A DNA stretch of 64,000 nt from Pararhodobacter zhoushanensis (GTDB taxonomy: Bacteria > Pseudomonadota > Alphaproteobacteria > Rhodobacterales > Rhodobacteraceae): NCBI RefSeq assembly GCF_003990445.1, contig NZ_REEZ01000002.1:623121-687120 (forward strand), read 5' to 3'. Below are positions 1 to 8,185 of this stretch, piece after piece (the first letter of the stretch is position 1; each line of letters starts with the position of its first letter). A program made the translations under genes and the position numbers. The notes under the pieces are model-generated. The model made no database searches and was not told the DNA's origin. It saw only the letters and a list, made by a program, of their open reading frames with translations.

Positions 1-674
1 AGCAGCATGGTGCTGTCATTGGCGGTGAAGCTGTTTTGCACCTCGACGCTGACCGTGCCGGACGGCCCCTCGAACACCCATGTTGCGCCGGTTGCGGCGA
101 AGACGTTGCACTCCCGCCCCGCCAGATCGCGCGGGTGATCGGGCATGCCATGGGTCCGCAGATAGTCGGGCGAGGCGACCAGCAGCCGTTTCATCCCGCA
201 CAGGGGAATATCGACGACGTTGGTGTAGGTCGTCGGCAGCGCACCGATGGCAATGTCAAAGCGCTCTTCGATCGGATTGACCGAGCGATCCATCAACACC
301 AGCTCGATCCGCACCCCCGGATGCGCGCTGCGGAAACTCACCAGCGCGTCACCGATATAGTACATCGACAGGGTCGTGGGGCATTTGATCCGCAGATGCG
401 CCTGCAGCGCGCTGCGCGGCCCCCAGCCATCGTGCAGAACCGCGTCCAGTTCGGGCAAAGCGGCCTGAAAGCGCAGGCTATAGACGCGGCCCGCTTCGGT
501 CAGAGCCAGCTCACGCGTCGAGCGCACGAAGAGCGGTGTTTTCAACTGGTGCTCCAGTTGCGAGACGCGCTTTGAGACGACCGAGGGCACGGTATCCAGC
601 GCCCGCGCGGTGGCCGAGAAGCTGCCGTGCCGCGCCACGGCCAGAAACGTGCGGATATTGTCGAGCGTATCCAT
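1..674 (-). CDS. LysR-family transcriptional regulator, C-terminus cut by window edge
   Basis: Reading leftwards from ATG at 674, the protein begins MDTLDNIRTFLAVARHGSFS and continues with a winged helix-turn-helix (SATARAL, then SVVSKRVSQLEHQL) typical of LysR regulators. The effector-binding domain follows (PLFVRSTRELALTEAGR and onwards) and runs off the window, so the stop is not visible. A G-rich ribosome site lies just upstream of the ATG. It is divergent from the FAD oxidoreductase/aconitase X operon at 853, and LysR proteins commonly control the adjacent divergent operon. A perfect palindrome in the shared intergenic region is a candidate operator. The effector is unknown. Confidence 0.9.
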   Translation of the reverse strand, partial: MDTLDNIRTFLAVARHGSFSATARALDTVPSVVSKRVSQLEHQLKTPLFVRSTRELALTEAGRVYSLRFQAALPELDAVLHDGWGPRSALQAHLRIKCPTTLSMYYIGDALVSFRSAHPGVRIELVLMDRSVNPIEERFDIAIGALPTTYTNVVDIPLCGMKRLLVASPDYLRTHGMPDHPRDLAGRECNVFAATGATWVFEGPSGTVSVEVQNSFTANDSTML

Positions 675-700
675 GAAAGCCCCCCAGCCGCGCCCCGTCC

Positions 701-719
701 CTTTCGCGATCCGCGAAAG
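701..719. promoter_or_regulatory. Perfect 8-3-8 palindrome, candidate LysR operator
   Basis: The sequence CTTTCGCG-ATC-CGCGAAAG forms a perfect inverted repeat 27 bases upstream of the lysR start and about 130 bases upstream of the oxidoreductase start. LysR operators are usually dyads of this size in the divergent promoter region, so this is a plausible autoregulatory and operon-control site. The rest of the 675-852 gap contains an AT-richer stretch near 735-780 that could hold the promoters. No footprint data are available. Confidence 0.45.
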
Positions 720-852
720 CTGACGCGTCGATATAGATCTTTTTCATCAAAATCGATTCGTTAACAATGAATTTCTGGTTGCCCGATCTCAGGATCGGAC
801 CCCGTGCAGGGAGGCAGGGCGCAACCACTGAGGAATTTGGGAGGTTAGGTTT

Positions 853-2193
853 ATGGGGGGTTCTCCCAACACGGGGACAATCGAGGTCCGGCGGAACGCG
901 CCTGCGCCGCGCAAGCTGGTGGCGGATGTGTGCGTGGTCGGCGCGGGGATTTCCGGCGTGGCGGCGGCTCTGGAGGCCGCAAAGCTGGGCCGTCGTGTGG
1001 TGCTGGTGGACAGCCAGCCCGCGCTGGGCGGGCAGGCGGTCAACTCGATCATCGCCACGTTCTGCGGGCTGTTTTCAAACGGCACGCATGGGTATCAGTT
1101 CACCTATGGCATCGCCAATGACATCCTGAACGCGCTGGGCGCGCAGGATCAGGCGCTGCATTATCGCAACGGGCCGACCACCACGGTGGTCTATTACGAC
1201 GAGGTGGCGCTGGGTCGCTGGGTCGAAAGCAGCATCCTGACCGCCGGTATCCAGCCCGTGCTGGGGGCCACGCTGATGGCCACCGATGTGCAGAATGGCC
1301 GTATCCTGAGCGCGCAGTTCATGACCCGTTACGGCGCTGTGACGGTCGAGGCTGAGGGCTTTGTCGATGCCAGCGGCGATGCCGCGCTGGCGTGGCAGGC
1401 CGGGCTGGCGTGCCGCGAGCCGGAAAATCACAAGGTGTTCGGCACGCAGATGGTTGTGCTGGAAAACATCAATGAGGCCGCGCAGCCCTCGAAGCAGGCG
1501 ATCAGCGCGCGGATGAAAGAGCGCGGCGATGCCTACGGGCTGACCCGGCGCGAGGGGCTGGGCTTTACCATCCCCGGTCGCGGCATCGTCGCGATGAACA
1601 TGACCCATGTCGAAACCCCGCTGGACCCGGTCGAGGCGTCGATCAAGGCGCTTGAGGGCAAGCAGCAGGCCTCGATCGCCGTCGATTTCCTGCGCGCCGA
1701 ATTCCCCGAGTGTTTCGGTGCCGCCCGTGTGCGCTCGTTCGGTCTGCCCGGTATCCGCCAGACGCGCTGGATCGTCGGCCAGCACCAGTTGACGGTCGAA
1801 GAGATCAAGGCGGGCACCAAGTTCGACGATGCCATTGGCCGCACCGCCTGGCCTATTGAGCTGCACGACCACGGCGACGGGCACCACTGGATCACCTTTG
1901 ATGAGGACCATGTGCATTACATCCCGCTGGGCAGCCTGATCTCGCCGGAATGTCACAACCTCGTTGCCGCCGGGCGCTGCATCGACGCTGACAGTGCCGC
2001 GCTGTCCAGCGTGAGGGTGATGGGGCCGTGTATGGCGATGGGCATGGCGGCGGCGCAGGCGCTGGATCTGGCGGGCTCGGGTTCGGTGCATCAGATCGAC
2101 CGCGCGAAACTGCGCGAGCGCGTGTCGGACAACGTCGAGCGCCGCGACTATCGCTGGACGCCTGAACAACTGGCAAACCCGGTCACCGCCTGA
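853..2193 (+). CDS. FAD-dependent oxidoreductase (FAD_oxidored family)
   Basis: This 446-residue protein has an N-terminal dinucleotide-binding fold: VCVVGAGISGVAAALEAAKLG near residues 26-46, then an acidic strand end (VVLVDSQ) and GGQAVNS. This matches the FAD-binding family often found beside aconitase X and hydroxy-acid genes. A later segment (DASGDAALAWQAG) fits the second FAD-contact motif. The start has a good ribosome site (GGGAGG, 8 bases upstream). It is the first gene of an apparent operon with aconitase X, a TAXI transporter and a dioxygenase. It probably oxidises a C-H or C-OH bond of the imported substrate, but the substrate cannot be read from the sequence. Confidence 0.85.
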   Translation: MGGSPNTGTIEVRRNAPAPRKLVADVCVVGAGISGVAAALEAAKLGRRVVLVDSQPALGGQAVNSIIATFCGLFSNGTHGYQFTYGIANDILNALGAQDQALHYRNGPTTTVVYYDEVALGRWVESSILTAGIQPVLGATLMATDVQNGRILSAQFMTRYGAVTVEAEGFVDASGDAALAWQAGLACREPENHKVFGTQMVVLENINEAAQPSKQAISARMKERGDAYGLTRREGLGFTIPGRGIVAMNMTHVETPLDPVEASIKALEGKQQASIAVDFLRAEFPECFGAARVRSFGLPGIRQTRWIVGQHQLTVEEIKAGTKFDDAIGRTAWPIELHDHGDGHHWITFDEDHVHYIPLGSLISPECHNLVAAGRCIDADSAALSSVRVMGPCMAMGMAAAQALDLAGSGSVHQIDRAKLRERVSDNVERRDYRWTPEQLANPVTA

Positions 2194-2212
2194 AGCCAAG
2201 AAAGGCGACCCC

Positions 2213-3487
2213 ATGTATTTGACAGACTATGAGAAATCCCTGCTGAACGGCGATCAGGGCCCGGCAAAGGCCCGCGCCATGGACCTGTTGCAACGCTATG
2301 GCGAGGCTTTGGGAGCCGAGCGGCTGGTCGAGACGGCCAATGTCGCCGGGGCGTTCAACGCGTCAACGCCGTCCATCGCGCCGATTGCCGCCAAGGGCTT
2401 TCACCGGGTCTATTCCGAGCTGAACCTCGACAGCGATGACACTGTGGACATCCCACATATGGCGGTGCCAACCTGTCAGCTGATCACCGGCATCGACAAT
2501 GACAACTGGAAACTGCAGGGCGTCGATCCCGAACTGGCCCGCATGCAGCGCGAGTCCGAGAAATTCCTCGGCAAGCGTGGCGTGAACCTTATGGCCACCT
2601 GCACGCCCTATCAGGTCGGCAATGTGCCGGTGCTGGGCGAGCATTGCGCGTGGATGGAATCCTCGGCCGTCATCTACTGCAACAGCGTTCTGGGTGCCCG
2701 CACCAATGTCGAGGGCAAGGAAAGCACCGGCGCTGCCGCGCTGACCGGGCGCATCCCGTATTGGGGCTATCACCTGCCCGAAAACCGCTTCGGCTCGCAT
2801 CTGATCGAGCTGGATATCGAGGTCGACGACATGGCCGACTGGGGCGTGCTGGGCTATTTCATCGGCGGCGAGGTCGAAGAGAATATCCCCGTGCTGAACG
2901 GCATCTCGCACCAGCCCAATCTGGTCAAGCTCAAGCATTTCGGCGCAGCGGCGGCCTCGTCCGGCGGGGTTGAGATGTACCATATCCCCGGCGTCACCCC
3001 CGAGGCGCGTTCGGTGGCCGAGGCGTTTGGCCCCAAACGCGCTGTGCGCACCATCCGCTACGGCGCGCGCGAACGGCTGGCGACCTACGAGCGGCTACAG
3101 AACGCCACCGACCGCAAGGTCGATTTCATCATGCTGGGCTGCCCGCATGCCTCGATCGAACAAATGGCGCTGATCGCGCATATGCTGGAAGGCAAGCGCA
3201 TCCACGCCGATGTCGCGCTGTGGGTCCATACCCCCCGCGCGATCCGCCAGATCGCCGAACGCAGCGGCTATTGCGAGATCATCGAGGCCGCAGGCGGCGT
3301 GGTGATGAGCGATACCTGCCCGGCGATCTCGCGCCGGATGCCGCCCGGGGTGCGCGTCATCGCCACCGACAGCGCCAAGCAGGCGCATTACCTGCCCGCG
3401 ATCACCAAGGTGCAGGGCTGGTTCGGCACGGTCTCGGATTGCATCAACGCCGCCGTCACCGGCGAATGGCAGGGGGTGGCGGGATGA
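2213..3487 (+). CDS. Aconitase X large (catalytic) subunit
   Basis: The 424-residue protein starts with the characteristic MYLTDYEKSLLNG and carries family landmarks: LMATCTPYQVGNVP, GEHCAWMESSAVIYCNSVLGARTN, ISHQPN and MSDTCPAISRRMPPG. The cysteines in these motifs are candidates for the iron-sulfur ligands. Aconitase X enzymes are dehydratases: bacterial members include cis-3-hydroxy-L-proline dehydratase and archaeal members act on mevalonate 5-phosphate. The downstream gene encodes the separate small (swivelling) subunit, overlapping by ATGA, so this is the two-gene form. The neighbouring transporter and redox genes suggest dehydration of an imported hydroxylated acid. The hydroxyproline assignment is possible but not proven. 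Confidence 0.88.
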   Translation: MYLTDYEKSLLNGDQGPAKARAMDLLQRYGEALGAERLVETANVAGAFNASTPSIAPIAAKGFHRVYSELNLDSDDTVDIPHMAVPTCQLITGIDNDNWKLQGVDPELARMQRESEKFLGKRGVNLMATCTPYQVGNVPVLGEHCAWMESSAVIYCNSVLGARTNVEGKESTGAAALTGRIPYWGYHLPENRFGSHLIELDIEVDDMADWGVLGYFIGGEVEENIPVLNGISHQPNLVKLKHFGAAAASSGGVEMYHIPGVTPEARSVAEAFGPKRAVRTIRYGARERLATYERLQNATDRKVDFIMLGCPHASIEQMALIAHMLEGKRIHADVALWVHTPRAIRQIAERSGYCEIIEAAGGVVMSDTCPAISRRMPPGVRVIATDSAKQAHYLPAITKVQGWFGTVSDCINAAVTGEWQGVAG

Positions 3488-3903
3488 GCACACTCACACT
3501 CACCGGGCGCAAGGTGGTCGGCGGAAAGGCCGCTGGCGAGGCCATGGTCACCTCGCAGACGATCTCGGGCTGGGGCGGCATTAATGAGAGCACCGGCACG
3601 GTCATCGAATTGCAGCATGAGCTGCGCGATCAGTCCTTTGCGGGCAAGATCCTGGTGTTTCCGGGGGCCAAGGGCTCGTCCGGCTGGTCGGCCTATTTCC
3701 ACATGACGCGGATCAACGGCGTCGCCCCGGCGGCGATGATCTTTACCCGCATGACCACCAAGATCGCGCTGGGGGCCGTGGTGACACGCGTCCCCGCCAT
3801 GACCGATTGCGACCAGGACCCGCTGACGGTGATCGAGACCGGAGACTGGGTCGAGATCGACGCCGACGCAGGCACCATCACAGTCACCAAACGAAAGGGC
3901 TGA
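3484..3903 (+). CDS. Aconitase X small subunit (DUF126 / swivelling domain)
   Basis: The 139-residue protein (MSTLTLTGRKVVGG start) matches the DUF126 swivelling domain of aconitase X: VTSQTISGWGGIN, then ILVFPGAKGSSGWSAYF, and a C-terminal barrel with TVIETGDWVEIDADAG. In two-subunit aconitase X enzymes this chain completes the active site with the large subunit. The ATG overlaps the large-subunit stop (ATGA), implying coupled translation and 1:1 stoichiometry. In-frame codons run further upstream, but that part only shadows the 3' end of the large subunit. The serine-rich GAKGSSG loop is the likely substrate-contact segment by analogy with aconitase domain 4. Confidence 0.88.
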   Translation: MSTLTLTGRKVVGGKAAGEAMVTSQTISGWGGINESTGTVIELQHELRDQSFAGKILVFPGAKGSSGWSAYFHMTRINGVAPAAMIFTRMTTKIALGAVVTRVPAMTDCDQDPLTVIETGDWVEIDADAGTITVTKRKG

Positions 3904-3970
3904 GACCGAACGGCAAGACGACGGTGGAGGACCGTCTGAACAACAGAACGATTTAGGGAGGAATAGACAC

Positions 3971-5176
3971 ATGACAGTATCCAGATGGTCACAGATCGGC
4001 GGCGCGATGATGGCGCTTGGCCTTGTGACAGCGACCAGTGCCGCGGCAGACGACGATTATGAGTGGCCGCGCTTCATCAACGTCATCACGCCGATTGTCG
4101 GCACGGCCAACCATTCGCTCGCCGTGGCGTGGACGTCGGAATTTTCCGCACAGACCGGCTCACGCGCGCGGGTTCTGCCCGCACCCAACGGCTTTACGCG
4201 GGTGCAATGGCTCAACACCGACGAGGGCCGCATCGCCATGCTGCAGGCGTCGGACTATTTCGACCAGATGGACGGGGTCGAAGGCTTCGCTTCGCCTATG
4301 GCCGGACCGGCGGATACCCGCGTTGCCAACATGAACATGGTCACGCCATGGGGCTACATGGTGCGCGGCGACAGCGACATCCAGTCGATCACCGACATCG
4401 GGCCGGGCACGCGAATCTCGTTCTCGCCCAGCTCGTCGTTTCTGGTCGCCGGGGTCAACGCGCTGCTGGCCTATAACGGGCTTGATGCCAGCGACGTTGA
4501 GTTGGTCGAGGTCGGCAACTACGGAGCCAACACCCGTATCGTCGTCGAAGGCCGCGCCGATGTGACCTTCACCTCGCCGCTGTCCGGTCCCAGCTACGAG
4601 GCAGAGGCAGCGCCCAGCGGTGTCCGCTGGCTGGCGCTGCCCGACCCCTCCGCTGACCCCGAGGCCTTTGCCCGCTACCGCGCCTTCCAGCCGGGCTATG
4701 TCCCGCGCGAAACGGTGGCCGGAGTTACCTCGTCCATCGGCGTGCCCATGGATCATGCCTTTCAGGCCAACCACGTCCGCGCGGACGAGGATGAGGAACT
4801 GGTCTACCAGCTGCTCAAATGGCTGACCGAAGAGCATGAATCCTTCCGCGAGGCCTTTACCCACGCCAATATGATGAGCGTCGACAGCCTTGTGGCGTTC
4901 ATCGAGGCCGGTGCCCTGCAGCCCCTGCATCCCGGCGCGATCCGGTATCTGGAGGAAATCGGCGTCTGGACGCCCGCGTATCAGGCTCATCAGGATGCAC
5001 TGGTCGAGATGGCGCAAACCCGCGTGGCGCTGTTCGAGCAGGCTGTGGCCGACGCACAGGCGCAAGGGATTGATACCAACCCCGAGAACGCCGCCTGGGT
5101 CGAGTTCTGGCAACAGGCTCTGGCCGATGCTGGCGTGACGCAAAGCTACGGCGAAATGGTTCTGGCCCTGCCCTGA
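3971..5176 (+). CDS. TRAP transporter solute-binding protein, TAXI family
   Basis: This 401-residue protein starts with a Sec signal peptide (basic MTVSRWSQ, hydrophobic core, cleavage after ATSAAA). The mature part has TAXI-family features: ITPIVGTANHSLAVAWTSEF at the N-lobe, RVQWLNTDEGRIAMLQASDY, and a C-lobe with GVTSSIGVPMDHAF. It would bind substrate in the periplasm and hand it to the fused TRAP permease encoded next. A strong ribosome site (GGGAGG) precedes the start. TAXI proteins transport organic acids and related solutes. With aconitase X alongside, a hydroxylated carboxylate or imino acid is a reasonable guess. Confidence 0.85.
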   Translation: MTVSRWSQIGGAMMALGLVTATSAAADDDYEWPRFINVITPIVGTANHSLAVAWTSEFSAQTGSRARVLPAPNGFTRVQWLNTDEGRIAMLQASDYFDQMDGVEGFASPMAGPADTRVANMNMVTPWGYMVRGDSDIQSITDIGPGTRISFSPSSSFLVAGVNALLAYNGLDASDVELVEVGNYGANTRIVVEGRADVTFTSPLSGPSYEAEAAPSGVRWLALPDPSADPEAFARYRAFQPGYVPRETVAGVTSSIGVPMDHAFQANHVRADEDEELVYQLLKWLTEEHESFREAFTHANMMSVDSLVAFIEAGALQPLHPGAIRYLEEIGVWTPAYQAHQDALVEMAQTRVALFEQAVADAQAQGIDTNPENAAWVEFWQQALADAGVTQSYGEMVLALP

Positions 5177-5182
5177 CCTCTT

Positions 5183-5225
5183 GGCCGACGGCGCAATCCG
5201 CGCCGTCGGCCCTCGCCCTTTTTTT
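5183..5225 (+). terminator. Rho-independent terminator/attenuator inside the operon
   Basis: A perfect 12-base-pair stem (GGCCGACGGCGC, loop AATCC, GCGCCGTCGGCC) is followed within 8 bases by a run of seven T. It sits between the solute-binding protein gene and its permease gene. It is likely a partial terminator that leaves the binding protein at higher level than the membrane subunit. Confidence 0.85.
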
Positions 5226-5266
5226 CATACCCTCAAGACGATCCGCCCCGTGATCAGGAGGCCCCC

Positions 5267-7237
5267 ATGCCCAGCGATTTGACACCCCAGACACCGGACG
5301 CACAGCTGGCACCGGGCACCGTGCCCGAGGCGTATATGGACCGCACAACCGAGCGTTTCATGACCATGCCCGTCGCCGTGCGCGCCGTGACGCTGATCAT
5401 GTCCGCCATCGGCGTGGCGACAGCGGTGGTCTATATCTTCGGCCTCTACCCGCTGCTCGACCTGACCTATTATTTCATCCTGATGGCCATGTTCCTGCCG
5501 ATGGCCTTTCTGCTGCTGCCCGCTTACGGGCGCGAAAACGGCGTGACATGGGCCAGCTATCTGCCCGCGCTGGCGATCTTTGGCCTGACGATCTTCATGG
5601 CCTATGTCAGCCGCTCGCTGGTGATGCAGACCTGGGTTCCCGTCGCCTATACGTGGCAACTGGTAGTCGCGGCGTGCATTTTCGTGCTGATCCTTGACGC
5701 CGCGCGGCGCTCGGGCGGCTATATCTTCCTGTTCATCGTGGCGTTTCTGGCGCTCTATCCGGTGTTTGCCGAATACATGCCCGGCATCCTGTGGGCGCCG
5801 CCGACCTCGCTGTCGCGCACCCTGGCGTTCAACGTCTATTCGGGCGATGCGATGCTGGGTGTCGTCACCCGCGTGGTGGGTGAACTGATCATCGGCTTTC
5901 TGATCCTTGCCGCGTTGCTGGTGGCCACGGGTGCCGCCGATTTCTTCCTGAAACTGGCGATGGCCATGATGGGTCAGGCGCGCGGCGGTCCGGCAAAGGT
6001 CAGCGTGCTGGCCAGCGGCTTTTTCGGCAGCCTCAGCGGCTCGATCTTTGGCAATGTGGTCTCGACCGGCTCGGTCACCATCCCCAGCATGAAACGCGCC
6101 GGCTTCCCGGCCCATTATGCCGGTGCGCTTGAGGCCTGCGCCTCGACCGGCGGAATGCTGATGCCGCCGGTGATGGGGGCTGTCGCCTTCATCATGGCCG
6201 ATTTCACCAACACCGAATACAGCGTCATCGTTGTCGCCGCGATCATCCCCAGCCTGCTCTATTACTTCGGCCTCTACATGCATGTGGACGGCTATGCCGT
6301 GCGCCATAACCTCAAGGGGCTGGAGAAATCCGAGCTGCCCAAGCTCTGGCCGACGATCAAGGAAGGCTGGCCTTTCCTGCTGGTGCTGGCCTTCCTTGTC
6401 TGGGGTCTGGTCTTCATGCGCTGGGAGCGTCTGACGCCCTTCTATGCCTCGGCCCTGCTGCTGGCGCTGACCTTTGTGAACCCGCGCCTGCGGATCCGGC
6501 TGAACCGGGTGCCCGAGCTGTTCTTCCAGATCAGCAAGCTGCTCAGCCAGACCATCGCGCTGTTGCTGCCGACCAGCTTCATTCTGGGCGGTCTGATGGC
6601 CACCGGCGTCGCCCCGGTCATCGCCGCCAGTCTGGTGCGGATGGGCGGGGATTCGGTGGTGCCTGTGCTGGCCATCGGCGTCGCGGTCTGCATCATCTTC
6701 GGCATGCTGGGCATGATCGTCGCGGCCTATCTGATGCTGGCCCTGACCCTTGCCCCGGCGCTGGAGCAGATCGCGGGCCTCAACACCCTCGCGATCCACC
6801 TGTTCATCGCCTATTACGCCACGCTCGCCGCGATCACCCCGCCGGTCGCGCTGGCCGCGTTCCTGGCGTCGCGAATAAGCGACAGTGACCCGCTCAAGAC
6901 CAGCATGCATGCGGCAAGGCTGGGGATCGTGCTGTACTTCGTGCCGATCTTCTTCCTGTTCGAGCCTGCGCTGATCTTCCAGGGCCCGCTCTATCTGACG
7001 GCGATCTGGCTGGTGTTGAACGTGATCGCGATCATCGTCATCGCCGGGGCGTCCGAGGGACAGCTGGCCTTCTTCGGCCGACTGCGCACCTGGACCCGGC
7101 TGCCCATTCTGGCCACCGGGCTGCTGATCGGCTTCCCCGAATGGTCCAGCACCGTGGTCGGTTTCGTGATCCTCGCAGCCCTGCTGGCGCTGCGCCCGGC
7201 CCCCATCCCCGCGCCGTCCGAACCGCAGCGCGCCTGA
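5267..7237 (+). CDS. TRAP transporter fused permease subunit (4TM/12TM, TAXI type)
   Basis: The 656-residue protein is almost entirely hydrophobic, with many predicted membrane spans after a 40-residue cytoplasmic N-terminus. It combines the small (DctQ-like) and large (DctM-like) TRAP subunits in one chain, as is usual for TAXI systems. Landmarks include SGFFGSLSGSIFGNVVSTGSV, ACASTGGMLMPPVMGAVAF and YYATLAAITPPVALAAFLAS, which match the transport core. The start is preceded by CAGGAGG. It should catalyse ion-driven uptake of the solute delivered by the upstream binding protein. The gene is separated from that partner by a terminator-like hairpin. Confidence 0.9.
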   Translation: MPSDLTPQTPDAQLAPGTVPEAYMDRTTERFMTMPVAVRAVTLIMSAIGVATAVVYIFGLYPLLDLTYYFILMAMFLPMAFLLLPAYGRENGVTWASYLPALAIFGLTIFMAYVSRSLVMQTWVPVAYTWQLVVAACIFVLILDAARRSGGYIFLFIVAFLALYPVFAEYMPGILWAPPTSLSRTLAFNVYSGDAMLGVVTRVVGELIIGFLILAALLVATGAADFFLKLAMAMMGQARGGPAKVSVLASGFFGSLSGSIFGNVVSTGSVTIPSMKRAGFPAHYAGALEACASTGGMLMPPVMGAVAFIMADFTNTEYSVIVVAAIIPSLLYYFGLYMHVDGYAVRHNLKGLEKSELPKLWPTIKEGWPFLLVLAFLVWGLVFMRWERLTPFYASALLLALTFVNPRLRIRLNRVPELFFQISKLLSQTIALLLPTSFILGGLMATGVAPVIAASLVRMGGDSVVPVLAIGVAVCIIFGMLGMIVAAYLMLALTLAPALEQIAGLNTLAIHLFIAYYATLAAITPPVALAAFLASRISDSDPLKTSMHAARLGIVLYFVPIFFLFEPALIFQGPLYLTAIWLVLNVIAIIVIAGASEGQLAFFGRLRTWTRLPILATGLLIGFPEWSSTVVGFVILAALLALRPAPIPAPSEPQRA

Positions 7238-7255
7238 CCTTCAAGGAGTATTTCC

Positions 7256-8137
7256 ATGACCCTGTCCGTCACCCAGATCCACAAACACTTTGTCGGCGAA
7301 GCCACCGGCGTCGATCTGTCCAAACCGCTGAGCGCAGCCGATGTGGATGCGATCAACGCCGCGATGAACCAATACGGCGTGCTGGTGTTCCACAACCAGC
7401 CGCTGACCCAGACGCAGCAGCTGGATCTGGCCAAATCCTTTGGCCCGCTGGACATCGGCTTCAAGCGGGTGAAAAAGCAGGCCGACCGGATGGAACATGT
7501 CGAGCTGGCTGACATCTCAAACGTCAGCGCCGACGGCGCGCCGGTCGAACGCACGGACCGCAAGCTGGTCAGCAACATCGCCAACCAGCTTTGGCATTCA
7601 GACAGCTCGTTCCAGAAACCCGCCGCGCGCTATTCGATGCTGGCGGCGGTGCGGGTGCCCGAGGAAGGCGGCAACACCGAATTTGCCGACCTGCGCGCGG
7701 CCTATGATGCGCTGCCGGACGCCATGAAGGCCGAGATCGACGGGCTGCAAGCCGAGCATTTCGCGCTGCACTCGCGCTTTCTGCTGGGCGATACCGAATA
7801 CACCGACGAGCAAAAGGCGATGATGCCACCGGTGACGTGGCCCTTGGTGCGCACCCATGCCGGATCAGGGCGCAAGGCCTTGTTCGGCGGGGTGCATGCC
7901 TGTGCGATCGAGGGGATGACGCTGGCCGAGGGGCGCATGTTGCTGCTCGACTTGCTGGAACACGCGACGCAGCCCGAGTTCGTCTATGCCCACAAATGGG
8001 CACCCAACGATCTGGTCATCTGGGACAACCGCTGCATGCTGCACCGGGGCCGCCGGTTCGACGTCACCAAACCGCGCGAGCTGCGCCGGGCGACGACGCT
8101 GGACGTGGAGCCGTCCGAGATGGACATGGCGGGCTGA
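7256..8137 (+). CDS. TauD/TfdA-family Fe(II)/2-oxoglutarate dioxygenase
   Basis: This 293-residue protein has the iron-binding facial triad of the TauD family: H114 and D116 in LWHSDSSFQ and H263 in CMLHRGRRF, with a downstream arginine (RELRR) placed to bind 2-oxoglutarate. The N-terminus (GEATGVDLSKPLSAADVDAI, then GVLVFHNQPLT) is family-typical. Such enzymes hydroxylate carboxylates, sulfonates, quaternary amines or herbicide-like acids. Its place at the end of the aconitase X/TAXI operon (18 bases after the permease, GGAG ribosome site) suggests it hydroxylates the imported compound before or after dehydration. The substrate is unknown, and taurine is not implied. Confidence 0.87.
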   Translation: MTLSVTQIHKHFVGEATGVDLSKPLSAADVDAINAAMNQYGVLVFHNQPLTQTQQLDLAKSFGPLDIGFKRVKKQADRMEHVELADISNVSADGAPVERTDRKLVSNIANQLWHSDSSFQKPAARYSMLAAVRVPEEGGNTEFADLRAAYDALPDAMKAEIDGLQAEHFALHSRFLLGDTEYTDEQKAMMPPVTWPLVRTHAGSGRKALFGGVHACAIEGMTLAEGRMLLLDLLEHATQPEFVYAHKWAPNDLVIWDNRCMLHRGRRFDVTKPRELRRATTLDVEPSEMDMAG

Positions 8138-8144
8138 TTAAGTT

Positions 8145-8171
8145 CCCCAAGGCGCGCAAAGCGCCTTGGGG
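8145..8171. terminator. Bidirectional hairpin between convergent genes
   Basis: An 11-base-pair perfect stem (CCCCAAGGCGC, loop GCAAA, GCGCCTTGGGG) lies between the ends of the dioxygenase gene and the oppositely oriented aldehyde dehydrogenase gene. The T-runs on either side are weak, so it may act through stem stability or with Rho. Confidence 0.65.
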
Positions 8172-8185
8172 GTTCGTGTCTGGGA

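Noticed and set aside
2213..3903. Aconitase X as a TCA-cycle aconitase
   Set aside because: The domain layout is that of aconitase X (separate large and DUF126 small subunit), not AcnA/AcnB.
5225..6910. Long minus-strand open frame (561 residues) opposite the fused TRAP permease
   Set aside because: The translation is low-complexity, rich in Q, R, G, H and D, with no domain, and mirrors a well-supported membrane protein. It is a GC-rich antisense shadow.
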